Positions 10,133 through 20,977 of a DNA stretch of 64,000 nucleotides are shown here, one piece after another. Position 1 is the first letter of the stretch. Each line of letters opens with the position of its first letter. The DNA is taken from the NCBI GenBank assembly GCA_009733575.1, contig ML769487.1:62001-126000 (forward strand), given 5' to 3'. The notes under the pieces were generated by a model. That model saw only the letters and a program-made list of their open reading frames with translations, did no database searches and was not told the origin of the DNA. The DNA is from Gymnopus androsaceus JB14 (lineage: Eukaryota; Basidiomycota; Agaricomycetes; Agaricales; Omphalotaceae). Made by a program: the position numbers and the translations under genes.

Positions 10133-12570
10133 TCGTGCCCATCTCTACTTGCTACTCGTGATGGACAAACTCTCGATCCAAAGGACTGGGTGCAAAAGCA
10201 GACCTACCAGCTCATGGATCACGCAGCTGACGGAAAGAAGAAGCTAAAGGATACGCGAACACTGAAGGAGCAAATTGCGAAGCAGGACCTTGGCAGGGAA
10301 AAGATGGATGATATGACTGCCAATGAAATCATTCGCACTGCTTTGAAAATCACGGAGGACGACATTCTCAAACGTGCTGGATTGAAGAAAGAAGAGAAGG
10401 ATCAATTGTACGAATTTTGGATTTGCCTGATTTGCCTTTGTTTTAAAGTTCACCGAATTTTGTTTATAGGTCTGCTGAACATTGTTCTGAAATTGCTTCA
10501 GATCTTCTTGAGGAGAAAATCAGAAAGGATGTCTTGGAAAACCTTCCGACACTGCAGAAGGAACAACTTGCATTGCTTGTTTTCGCTGGTTGTGGTGCTC
10601 ATAAAGATCTCAATGCATTCAAGTATGGTGCTGATGAGCTGGCAAAAATGTGGGAGCTGCTTGGTCTTGAAGGTCCATGTGATTTGGGAAGCAAAGGTCA
10701 TGATGCAGCAAAGCAGATCGCGATGGACAACAACAATACCGAAGCTCTAGACCGTTGCTCTATGTCTTGTCCTCGTGGCGGAGTTAAGCTCTGCAAGCTT
10801 GCTGGAGCTCTCTTTCGACACAAGAATGGTGACACAGGTTACCAAGACAAGCACCGTATCTTCATGACCCAGCAAAAGCATGAAATTCATGGTTATGTAT
10901 TGTCCGAATGCGCGAAGAAGTTTCCTGACACATCTAACGTTCGATATCAGTCCTACTCTTATGCAGCTGTGGAGCTGGTCACCTATCGAGACTTGTATGT
11001 CGAATTGATTGAGGAGATACGCGATGGGAAGACAAAAAAAGGTTTGAATCACATGGAGGAAAACGTTCTCAAGGGTCTCTCAGATGTGCCAACAATCACC
11101 GAGTTGTGTGCTATGGCACTATACGGACTGGTCATCTCATGGGTCTATGTCAAGGAGATTCGTGGTTCTGATCCAAGTGGAAATGCAAAGTTTGTCAATG
11201 CCTTGAGCCCAGAGATGTTTGCTCTACACCGAAAGGTTGCTCCATTCTGTGAAAATCTTTCACTCCACCCTGAACTTCTCCTCAATCCAACGCTTCTCTC
11301 TGATGATGCAGACTTTACTTCCATAACTCTTGATGGGCGACCGCTTATGGACAAATCATGTTTTGCCGCCATTACGCAGATGAAGGATGAGCTTCCTCAC
11401 CTTGCCTCCGCCATCTCAGCCAAGTTCAAAGGTGCTTCCGAAGGTTGGACAATCTTTGTATCCGAGTATGATGAGAAGAATCCGAATGGATATTCTTCTC
11501 TCCCTCCAGAACTTCTCGAGCTCCTTGGAATGATTCCCATGACGAATGATCCTAACGAAGGTGTTCTTGGATCTCTCCGCCAATTCAAACAGTTCATTCC
11601 TAGCAGCAATGCACATCGTTTCTCAGATCAGGCTCGAGCACGTCGAAACAGTACCGACAACTTTGTCAAGATGCTCTGTAACGATGATGATCTTTTGTAT
11701 GTGATGCGACTTGCAAGATGGTTGGATGCTAGCGGGGAACAGCAGAAGTTTAGGGAAAAGTATCTTACTTTGCAGAAGGAAAGAGCTGAGACTGCCCGAA
11801 AGAAGGAGACTGCAAAACTGCTGAAGAAATCAGATGAAAATGCACGTTTGGAAGCTGCTGGAGTGATCACGGACCGAGAAGCGATTGAAAGAATGACGAA
11901 CAATCAGCTGAAGGACCAGATCAAGGTGCACAAGAACATTGTGAAGGATCCGGTACTAAAAACACTTGCGATCTCCTCACTGAAGAACAAGGCACTTTTG
12001 AAGGAGGCGGTTTTTGCAGCTATTGACCGTTATAATACTACTCAGTGAGCTTATTCTTAGTTTTCATCCATCTCTTTCACATTCATTCAGACTAAACTGA
12101 TTGAATTTAGTTCCAGTGTGTCAACTAGCAGCAATGTAGAGATGGAAGATGATACCACTGCGCAGGACGCCAACACCAACATTTCAGATGATATGGACAT
12201 CGGAGAATGATGTATTACAACTCTAAATGTATTTCTAGCATGTTTTCGATGTCTCTGGTAATTGTTTTCGAGGTCTAATTGTCGATGGATGTACTCAAAT
12301 GTTTGAAACCGTCAAATTGTACTTATTGATATGGATACTACATGGATTATGTTCATATGCTGGAACAATATGTATTTCATAGTTATATACAAGTTCTACA
12401 GCCAAAGTTGGTGAAAGTAATGGGCGAGTAACATGTTATAAGTTGGAACATGAAAAAGTGCTCGTTCGCGGAGATCAAAGAATAAGCGCCCGCCGTTTTT
12501 CAAAGCGGCCGTGCCGACTACCATATCTTAGGACTGCGTCAGATGCCGGAATGAGAAACATCCGGCATCA

Positions 12571-13371
12571 ACGTCCAGCGGAGCGGCAAGCAGACCGAGT
12601 TGCTCATGCTTTTGCTTACCGGGTAAATTTTCGTCAGCGTCGCTCATCTCTCATCCGCCAGTTTTCGCCCCACCCACCACTCCCTCTTTGCTGGCTTGCA
12701 TCATTGTCTTTGAGACAGGAAGGGTTAGCAGCGATTTCCACATCCGGTCGTACGTCGCGAGATATGATTGAAATTGGTGATTCACCATCCTCAAACCATC
12801 CTCAAAGACCACTGGAAGAAAGCATAATGGGAAAGAACGCTGGCTGAAGTGGACTTGCTACTGAGTTACAGTAAGTAATATGCGAGACATCGAGGCAATG
12901 GTTACTCTTAGTATCAACGACTCCTAGCGCTCCACGGTCATCCTTGGCCCAGTTTCAATGTTGCTGTCGATATATAGCTACTTCTAGCGGAAAAGCCAGT
13001 AAGCTTCTCTTCTTCCGAAACTAACCAAAATGAATAGACAGTAATAAATATGCTGTGTATGCATTCCAGTGTATAATCTTCCAACTGGCAACGCCTCAAT
13101 CGTGGGTTTCAGTCTGCTAGGTGCAAGTCGGAGATTTTACCACTTCGTTTTTCCGACTTTGCAGTACAAACCTTGTCGAAGGTCTAGGGATTGGCAGCTT
13201 GAAGTATACTACATAATAGCGGCGTAGCGACCAGTCAACTGGATTCAATTGATCGATTGAACTTTATCTACGAAGCCCTTTTTGGCTTATAGTAACCCAC
13301 AAGAGTATAAATGACTCTTTTTATTATACTATCCTATCCTTCTTTACCTTTGACCTACTTCATCACCTCTA
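12571..13371. other. Intergenic
   Basis: About 800 bp between the element and the next gene. One frame stays open from inside the element (12443) to 12847, but it has no recognisable motif and crosses the TIR. I do not call a gene. A pyrimidine-rich stretch lies just before the ATG at 13372. Confidence 0.5.
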
Positions 13372-15216
13372 ATGGCCACGAGATCACAAGTAAAAACCTA
13401 CTTTTGCCTCCATATTGAACGTACTAATCAGTTCCTTCCCCATATCTGCTCTCTTCTCTAGGACACTACTCCAGGAGAATTCAATCACGACGCTCATTCG
13501 ATGGTTGATTGCTCTTCGTCTCAAATTCAACCCGTTCTCCGACCGAAGTTGGGGAAAGAGCACAGAGGATCATCGTCTGGAGTTGATAACCAACGTGGAC
13601 AGACACACTTCTACCCATTCAGCTCCATCCTAATCAGCTTTTGGATAGCCATTATCATCGGTACTGTAGCGCTTCTGCAGCGATCCACCGTTGTTGCGCC
13701 TACTGTCCTCGTGCTCCCCTGGTACTACAGCAATGATGGCTTGCCTACCATCCTACTCACCATTTTCGCCCAAGCACACGGACCGATAACGGCGATGCAT
13801 CTCTCTCGCGTTGCCATGTCAGGTCTTCAGTCTGCATTGGGCGCACCCCGGACATGGATGGAGCTTTTTTGGCTTTCTGGGAAGAACTGGGCTGGTCCTC
13901 TTGGTATTATAACTAGCGGTTGGACCGCCACTAAACAGCGCATCCAAGTCTCATTCACATTCATTCTCTTTTCCACCATTTCCCTTGTCGCTCTTGTCAC
14001 GCCCCTCGTTCTGGGCCGAGCATATCCAATCAAAGCATTGGATGTCATTGTCCCGCAGACCTTCTTTCCCAGAACTCTTGATGTCTCGAAAATGGACGGG
14101 ATTGATGCTTATGCTCAGATAGCGGGTGGAGCAGGGGCCTGGGCTACTGGTCAGTCTGTCATCGAACTCTATAACCAAACTTCATACACTCCTGTTGGAC
14201 AATCTCGGGGAAATACCTCCAACGATTATTTCTTTGCCGGTGACTCGCAGAGCCTCGATACTACGCTGCCAGGAATTCATATCCAAGGTAGCTGCAGTGC
14301 CGTAAATCAGACAGGTTTGAGCGATTCCGGCGCATTCACAGATTACTGTGTTGATCAAATGGGTAGTATGAATGATGCGGGCAACGTTACAGTGGCTGAT
14401 TCGTCGCTTAGTGAGTCTCGAAATCTGCTTTAAAATGTACACTATTGATCCAGGTGCATGATAGACCTCCAAGTTTCAATCTGCTCAAATCTGGCAAGCT
14501 TCGCCCCTTTCAATCAGTCACAAACCACAAACTCGACTGCTTTCTTCTGGTTCCAGAATCAGAATATCACCGGGATGCTTGTCGGAAACGTTGTTACAGG
14601 TCTTGTGCGCTGTGATACCCAAACGCTTTTCGGACATGCCTCGTTGCAAGGAAGGAATTTCACCTTCGAAAATTTTGTCTCCGATAACTTGTACAACGCG
14701 TCGCAAGGCGGCGAAGCTCTCCTCGATCCCCTCAATGCGCTGATCTATTATATTCTCGATACTAAAGGGGGGGATGGTGACGAGAGCCTACAGGCTGCGG
14801 CTATTGATCAGTTTGGTTATCAAGAAGTCGGTTCGGATGGCGGGCTATTATATTTGTCCCCATCACTTGAAGGTTTTGCGAGTGCGCTATGGAACGGCAT
14901 AACAAATATGGCAGTCGTAATTGCCATCCTTGCTCGCGACTCTGACATCCAATACAACGGAGTCGCTCATGTCACTGTCTCAGGCCGTACACGCGATGGC
15001 ACCTTCTTCATCAGCGCAATGGTCCTTCTTTTGGCATGGTTTGTCGGGATCACCTGTGCCACGGTCATGCTGCTCCGTCCGACCTCCTACGAGACTTTGG
15101 ATGGTTATGCTGCAGCTCGTTTGTTGGCAGAGAGGCCTGATCTGGTTCAAAATGATACGGCGGGAATGTTGAAGGAGAATCGGCGCCTCTTGGATAGATT
15201 TGAGCCTGTGAGTTAG
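13372..15216 (+). CDS. Multi-pass membrane protein of unknown function
   Basis: Three exons: 13372-13389, 13462-14410 and 14465-15216, giving 572 aa. The first exon holds only six codons (MATRSQ). The second intron has a strong GTGAGT donor and ends at CATGATAG; this pair keeps the frame. Hydrophobic segments lie near residues 59-79, 168-190 and 501-527. The long part between the second and third has many N-x-S/T sites, as expected for a lumenal or extracellular loop. The short C-terminal tail is charged. The layout (N-terminal TMs, large glycosylated loop, C-terminal TM) resembles uncharacterised agaricomycete membrane proteins. No enzymatic motif is visible. Confidence 0.75.
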
Positions 15217-16952
15217 CGGAGGTCACGGTTACTTGTTTATATTTTTTGTATTTGCCTAGGCTAGCCTCCAGGGCACAGGATTACGATTTTTGACTGGGTC
15301 TAATACTTCCGTTTAATGAACTGCCAACGTGTCTCTATGTAATGCGAATTCAAATTCAGACTGGTTGAACGGATAATGAAGTTTGAAGAGGCCAGGCGTA
15401 CCACGACAACGACGATGCAACCAAAACTCTCTTGCGAGTCTAGTGACATCTGTGAAGACGGAAAGACAATTGTAGTATGCTATTTGGACAGGAAGACCAT
15501 TATAGTATGCTATCTGTACCAGAAAGACAAGGAAGAAGAAGCAAAAGAGACGATCGAAGAAATCCTGTCCAGCAAGAAAAAAAAATCAACCAGAGCATGC
15601 ATACGTTGAGGCATGCCCGAAAAATTGAGAAAAGAAAATAAAAGAATCATACAGACGTTATCGATGTTATCGACGGGATCCGGGTGATATTATATTCGTC
15701 CGACGGGATTTCCGGATGGCGTTTGACATGTTCTACATAGATGGTTGGACATCGATGACGATACAGCGCGCAGTGTAGAGGCTGCGAGCTTGGACATCTG
15801 AATTTTCCAGTTTACCGAGAGGCACGAATGGGTAGATAAGTGTTAGTGATCAAGGTTTGTGGATGGAGCTGAGGCAAGCTCTCGAGTAGGAAGAGCTGCA
15901 AGCAGCGTCATAACGGTTGTGGCCGCTGGTAGTTGTGGATATTTGCCCAGAGGAAGGAAAGCGTGCAGGAGGCTGAAGTAGATACGAATCCAGGAATTGG
16001 GCAACATGGTGATCATGAGGAAGCGCGCTCGAACCAAGTGAACGGAAAGCGTATCAGAAAGCCGATGTAGTGACGATTCGGAAACCAGGAGCAGGGGAGC
16101 GCGGTGGAGGAAGCGGTGGAAGAGTAGATTGATAACACCCATATAAAGCCCTACAGAAGGTGAATTGCGTTGGAAGCAATGACCGTGCTCAAAACTCAAT
16201 CTCGGCGTACCGCATTCCCATAGAACGCACAGAGAGAATTCAGTTTCTTTGCATGTACATGACACTAGTACATAAATGCTAGTGGTGGATGAAGTGCGCT
16301 TCGGCGGTGATAGAATGACAATGATAGGGAAGAACTAGGACGGCCAAGCTTGCGGTTAAGAGATGGAATAGAGCTGTGTAATTATCAGAGATAAGAATTG
16401 AGAAGCGCACCTTCATATACTGGCAGTCGTTATCTCCTCATACCAGGCAGTACCAGGCAGTACCGGGCTCATTCCATTCCGTGACCTCTAAATAGTAAAA
16501 ACTCCGGTCAAAATCCATCTTGGACCATCTCATTTTCTCTGGCGCGTACATATTGAACGAGCAGCGGAATTGACTGCTTTCTTGTATGACATTTCGCGTA
16601 CTTAGTCACTTGCTTTCATTCGGGCGCTTCTTATCGGCGCTTATATCAGCGCCAATCCGTCCACCCACCCTCTCCTACCAGCTTGTCTACCATTTCCTCA
16701 AGAAGACTGGCCAGACTTCTTTGGGAAGGAAGGAAGGAAGGAAGGTCTATTACACGGCATGGTCCAAGTGCTGAACGCCGGTTCCAGAGCATTCGGTGTG
16801 GCAAGCACCGTTATCTCTGGGACTCCCGCTAGCTGTAAGGACGAGCTCGCAACAGACACAGTGTGTCGCTGCTGTAGATCCAGACAGTTTACGGGAGCCA
16901 CCTACTTAATTACATGCTTTAGGTATACTACTTATTTATGAGTCTCATTCCT
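15217..16952. other. Intergenic, about 1.7 kb
   Basis: Two open frames (15376-15609 on plus, 15843-16265 on minus) have no motif, start context or splice support, so I do not call them. The first contains a short internal duplication around TAGTATGCTAT (15474-15513). A (GGAA)n microsatellite lies at 16724-16745. Confidence 0.5.
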
Positions 16953-16962
16953 ATTTACTGTT
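16953..16962. repeat. Target-site duplication of the LINE, 3' side
   Basis: ATTTACTGTT occurs here and at 20800-20809, immediately outside the LINE on both sides. Confidence 0.7.
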
Positions 16963-19900
16963 TGATATTATCGACGATATTGCTCCGGAACATACATAAC
17001 AGTGCCATTGTATACTTTGATCATGCTGTATACCCACTTGGCAAGGACAGAGAAGCTTGGTTGGCTTGAAGCAAGGTAAGCCAAGTAAGATCTTTTATCC
17101 ATGTTATTATTGAGGACAACTGGTCTTGGTTGTAAGCGGTAAAATTCCCTGAGGAAGTTGCTTCTAAGATCTACCAGTGGTTGGTGGGTGCATTCCAGAA
17201 GTGCATGCTCAGGTGTTTCAACTGCTTGCTTGCAAAACCGACAAACTCTCTCATCATGTGGGACTTGTATTCTGTGGTTGTCTGTCCATGTGAGGCGAAC
17301 AACAGCTAGTGGATGGTCACCAGAGAGTAGACGAGTGAGAGCCTTGCGATGTTGTGCATTTTGTATATCCTTTAAGTACTGGCGAAGCCACATAGTGCGA
17401 TATTTTGAGCCGCCATTCTCATGTGGTTCTTGACGCAGTTGTAGGAGGTAGGAGCGTTTGTCAACTCTTTCTAATTCACTTTCAACCCATCGGAGTGCTT
17501 CATTAGTAATTGTTTTTGTGAAGTCACCCAGCACATCCGAATCGGGTCCTGCACTGAGAAGAATGTCTGCATCTGGTAGGGAGTAGGTAGGACATACTCT
17601 AGTGATATTTATCTTTAAATCACCAAACCAGGAGCTCTTCCCTTGAGTATGAAGGGAAATGCTTTCATTGAGCGCAGCTCTCACATATGTGTCTGCAGGT
17701 CTTTTTAAGAAGTATGAAAGGGAGCGAAGAGCCAGTATCAGCCAGCGGAATTGCAGAGGCATAATGCCGGTTTCCGAGAAAATGGCTGCTTTGATGGAAG
17801 TTTTAGAGAGACCAAGTAGACGGCGAAAAAATGCCTTTTGCACATCAAAAAGCAGGTCGAAGAGTTGGCTGCTAGTGTTAAGTGTGACCTCACATCCATA
17901 GATAAGGTGTGGGTCTACACAGCCCATATACAGTATTTTACCTTCATGTACAGGGAGAGTTCCTGATCATAGACTCAACATGAAGAACAGCATGGGCAGT
18001 TTTGCGAGCCTTCTGTGCCTTTTCCACAAAGTGTGGTTTGATTAGAGAGGAGAACACTCTGTAGTTTCCGGTATGGAAGTGCATTCCCACATAGGCATAT
18101 TCCATTAATAAAGCTACTGGGCTATTGCCAAACCGGAATACAGGCATAATTGCAGGGGCAGGACCATGGTATGAGATTCCTGACTTAATAGCATTTATAA
18201 TCAGAAAGTTGACTCGGCACCATTGATAAAAAATATCCATTTTGCGTTGAAGACCTTCAGCTGAGAGAGCTAGTAAAAGTAGGTCATCTGCTTGCTCCAA
18301 GTGTGAGATAAGCATACCCATGAGCTCAATATCATCAGCTGTTGGTGGGATCTCAAAGTCTGCCATATACAGAATCCAGAACTCGGGTGAGAGTGTATCA
18401 CCAATCATAATTCCAATATCTGCACCAAATGGATCGGAGAATTCATTTTGATGACGGACCTTGTATTGCATAAGTGCATAGATCATGCGAATCCAGTCAA
18501 AGAGCTTTCCTGACATTCCTAGCATTTTCAGCTTCAGCCAGAGAGTAGCGCGGTCTGTAGACGGGAAGGCATTTGTGATGTCAACTGTAGCAACATAGAG
18601 AGTTTTTCCCATTGCCTTTGCCTTTTCAATGGCACATCGCAAAATAAATGCATTGTTGTTGGTGCGGTAATCTTTGCGGAACCCATTTTGTGATGGAGGT
18701 ATCAACTTTCGTAGGTCTGCCCATTTAATCACTCGCCTCATGATAAGCAGAGTAACAAATTTTAGCATACAGCTCTCTAAGCAGATTGTTCGATAGCTGT
18801 TTGGGTCATCTGATGGTTTATACCTCTTCAGAATTCCAATGAGAATACTTACAATCCATGTAGTGGGACATGCACGAGTTGAAATACACAAGTTGATAAG
18901 ATGACAGAGTTTGACACTATCCATTTTTACAATCTCCTTGTAGTGAATTTCTTCAATCCCTGCTGCACTGTTGCTTGGGTGTTTCTGTATCTCAACTTTT
19001 GTGTCATCAATGTCTTCCACAGTGAATGGAGAGTCAAAGAATTGTTCTGCGGTGGTGTCAACTGTGACATCAGGAATTTCCTTGGCCGCTTGAGTATTTT
19101 GAGCATGGCGTGCAGCATCAAAGGAATCTGGCAGTGTTTTTGGTGCATTCATGCGCTCTTGAAAGACTGCTTTAAGTTGTGATATTGAGACAGGTGATTC
19201 TGCTACTTTTCCTCGAGCAAGTGCAATGAACTTTTTCCAGAATAATGCTGAGTTAGTTGCAGATGACTGAAACTCTTGAAGGTGCTTGTCTCGTTTCCGA
19301 AGCATCTGACTTCTGCCTCTGTGAGCTTCAAGCTGAGATGCAGGTTGTACTTCGGATTTTGAGGTGGGTTTTGGGACATAGTCTGTAGTCACCTTGGCTC
19401 TTCCATCTTTAGTACTTATGGCAGGGAGGGACCTCGCAGGTAATTGTAATGGCCATGCCAGTGTATTTACAGCTCCCATATTTGCCAGCTTCAGTGCCTC
19501 GTCATAGTGTCCATTTGATGCTTGAGGTTGAAGCAGTATTAAATGAATTGGGACTGATCGGCCTCGGACTACAATTGTAATTGCTCTCAATAGGTCCCCA
19601 TTTGCACATGTCCAGTTGCGCTTCATATTGCTTTCAGCATGAAGCGTGAGTGCTTCTACTATAAACTGTGATTTAGTGTGGATGAGCAGGTTTCGATCGG
19701 GGAAGTCACGGACTAGGAACCAGACTGCCATTGTTACAGCACGGTTCACAGAGGGCCCAGGACCATATACTCGCCAAGTGCTATTGAACTTGTTATTCTG
19801 ACCGAAGTAAAATCCGGCACCACACATTACAGAGTCTGTACCCGGATTTAGGCAAGCACCAGCTATATAAACAGATATAGGTGACTGTGAAGTAGAGACA

Positions 19901-20799
19901 ATGGAATCCGATGGGAGAGAACCATACACCTTTATAATAGGATCAGTTGAGGTGCATTTTTGCGAATTGACTACATCCACAACCATTCGGTCCAGCAGAG
20001 TATCCATAGGCCATTGAAAAGGCACTTGTACTCGCTTACGCTTGCGCGGGTTGATTGGGAGTGAGGCACTTTCAGCTGGCTGGTTCCAAGCAAGTTTTAG
20101 AGCAAGCGGAGCATGGTCTGACCATGTCGGTTCATGTTTTCCTATCGCAAAACCTTTAACAAGCTCTAGCATTTGTGCATTGACAATTGCGTAGTCAATA
20201 ACACTGCTTCCGCGTGGTTGAAAAGAAGTACATTGGCTGGAAGTGGGTCCCATACTCTGCACGCCATTTAAGATTATAAGTTCAAGGTCATTCCCCATCT
20301 TGAGGAATGAGGAGCCACGGGAGGAGACATTTGAGGTATCTTGAGAGGATCGAGCAAGAGATCCATACATCTGACGTGAGGCTGTCCGTGCATTCATGTC
20401 TGTTAGAATCAGAATTGGCTTATTTAGGACAGATGCCGCAGCGAGGGATTGCCATAGCATGTCATACGGATGTTTATCTGCAAATTCTGTCCATGACGTT
20501 GAGTTTTCAGGTAGAATATAGGCATTGTATAATATAAGTGGGCCAACATTAAGAACCATGATATCGGTACTCGAGAGTTCTTTGTTCAATGTAGCAGGGA
20601 TGTGCTTCCGTACAAATGCAAGGACACCTCCCCAGGGACGTCGTAGGTCTTCAGGAGCCCCACGCGATAAGACAAACATTTTGTAGCCATTCGGCGGTTG
20701 AATACACTCATGTTCATCGGGACGGAGGTGTGTTTCCAAGAAAAATACAAAACTGGTTCGATGGAGCTTCGCGTACTTATTGCCGCTAGTTTGATGTTA
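16963..20799 (-). mobile_element. 5'-truncated non-LTR (LINE) retrotransposon
   Basis: Minus-strand element between two copies of ATTTACTGTT. The 5' end lies inside the endonuclease domain, because an in-frame stop precedes SFVFFLETHL and the N-terminal part of the domain is missing. At the 3' end the ORF stop (TAA at 16970-16968) is only about 5 nt from the target duplication. There is therefore almost no 3' UTR and no poly(A). Confidence 0.8.
16968..20739 (-). pseudogene. LINE ORF2: endonuclease - RNase H-like - reverse transcriptase - zinc knuckle, one frameshift
   Basis: A 931-codon frame (20739-17944) and a 319-codon frame (17927-16968) are halves of one protein, split by one extra base near 17960. 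APE-type endonuclease: ETHL, LTDMNAR, VIDYAIVN and TWSDHAPLAL. Next comes an RNase H-like domain (about 19500-19890), then the reverse transcriptase: GFRKDYRTNN, motif A ATVDITNAF, motif B GDTLSPEFW, motif C EQADDLLLLA. The tail has a CRFCKQAVETPEHALLEC knuckle (C-x2-C-x7-H-x4-C). The RNase H domain lies before the polymerase, whereas the Tad clade has it after. Its four acidic positions look replaced. The ATG at 20739 is merely the first one; coding sequence begins further 5'. Confidence 0.85.
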
Positions 20800-20809
20800 A
20801 TTTACTGTT
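20800..20809. repeat. Target-site duplication of the LINE, 5' side
   Basis: Second copy of ATTTACTGTT (see 16953-16962). Confidence 0.7.
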
Positions 20810-20977
20810 AATTTCCTGCTTCTTCGCGTCTCACTTCATTTCTAGCACAAACTCCATCGAGCCCTGATTTCCATTAATGGATTCTCGAAGAAGCTTATTA
20901 TTGGAAGACATGTGTGAGACAGGATAGCTATTCAGCTTTCTACTAGCAGCCGCCCTCACTCCACGACGCGTTGCGAT

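Larger units (their letters stand above)
6195..10147. mobile_element. hAT-like foldback MITE with 8-bp TSD, split by a later insertion
   Basis: It starts TAGAGATGGGCAC at 6195-6207 and ends with the exact reverse complement at 10135-10147. CTTGCTAC is repeated at 6187-6194 and 10148-10155. An 8-bp target duplication and a TIR that fits YARNG are marks of the hAT superfamily. The element itself is 6195-6595 plus about 10133-10147, near 410 bp. It is one long imperfect inverted repeat: the left half pairs with the right half for almost 200 bp, including TTTCCCCATGCTCCAG and ATGCAAATT. It codes for nothing, so it needed a transposase in trans. Confidence 0.85.
4968..12210 (+). pseudogene. Interrupted transposase-like gene (coiled-coil N-terminus, putative DDE core)
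   Basis: Pieces in one continuous frame: 4968-5901, 5951-6194, insertion, 10156-10407, 10470-12044 and 12111-12210, with GT-AG introns between. The N-terminus is long coiled-coil, then a conserved YTPAARKL segment, FGESTDGTAMHG, the TAETQ motif and SPLATRDG. After the insertion come AGCGAHKDLNAFKYG, the C-terminal PMTNDPNEGVLG motif and an acidic tail (VEMEDD...DIGE). I recognise this order from a large family of uncharacterised agaricomycete proteins. I infer a transposase, with the Asp of STDGT and the Glu of NDPNEG as candidate catalytic residues. Lesions: TGA stops at 5196-5198 and 5436-5438 (each one C-to-T change from CGA) and the 3.95-kb insertion after codon SPLAT. Removing the insertion restores the frame exactly. 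Confidence 0.7.
4437..12570 (+). mobile_element. TIR-flanked DNA element carrying a coiled-coil transposase-like gene, with nested insertions
   Basis: The left end (about 4437-4526) and the reverse complement of the right end (about 12570-12470) align. Both begin TGAYGCCGGA, and both carry further in the shared core CTTTGAAAAACG next to CGGCACGGC. Between them is one interrupted gene (4968-12210). Take away the nested insertion at 6195-10155 and the element would be about 4.2 kb. I see no clear target-site duplication, so the outer ends are approximate to within 10-20 bp. The right end contains a 9-bp hairpin (12543-12570). Confidence 0.65.

Noticed and set aside
12443..12847. 134-codon frame across the transposon right end
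   Set aside because: It begins inside the terminal inverted repeat and runs into unique sequence; more likely non-coding.
15843..16265. 140-codon minus-strand open frame
   Set aside because: No family motif, no convincing start or splice context, and alternative frames look equally plausible.
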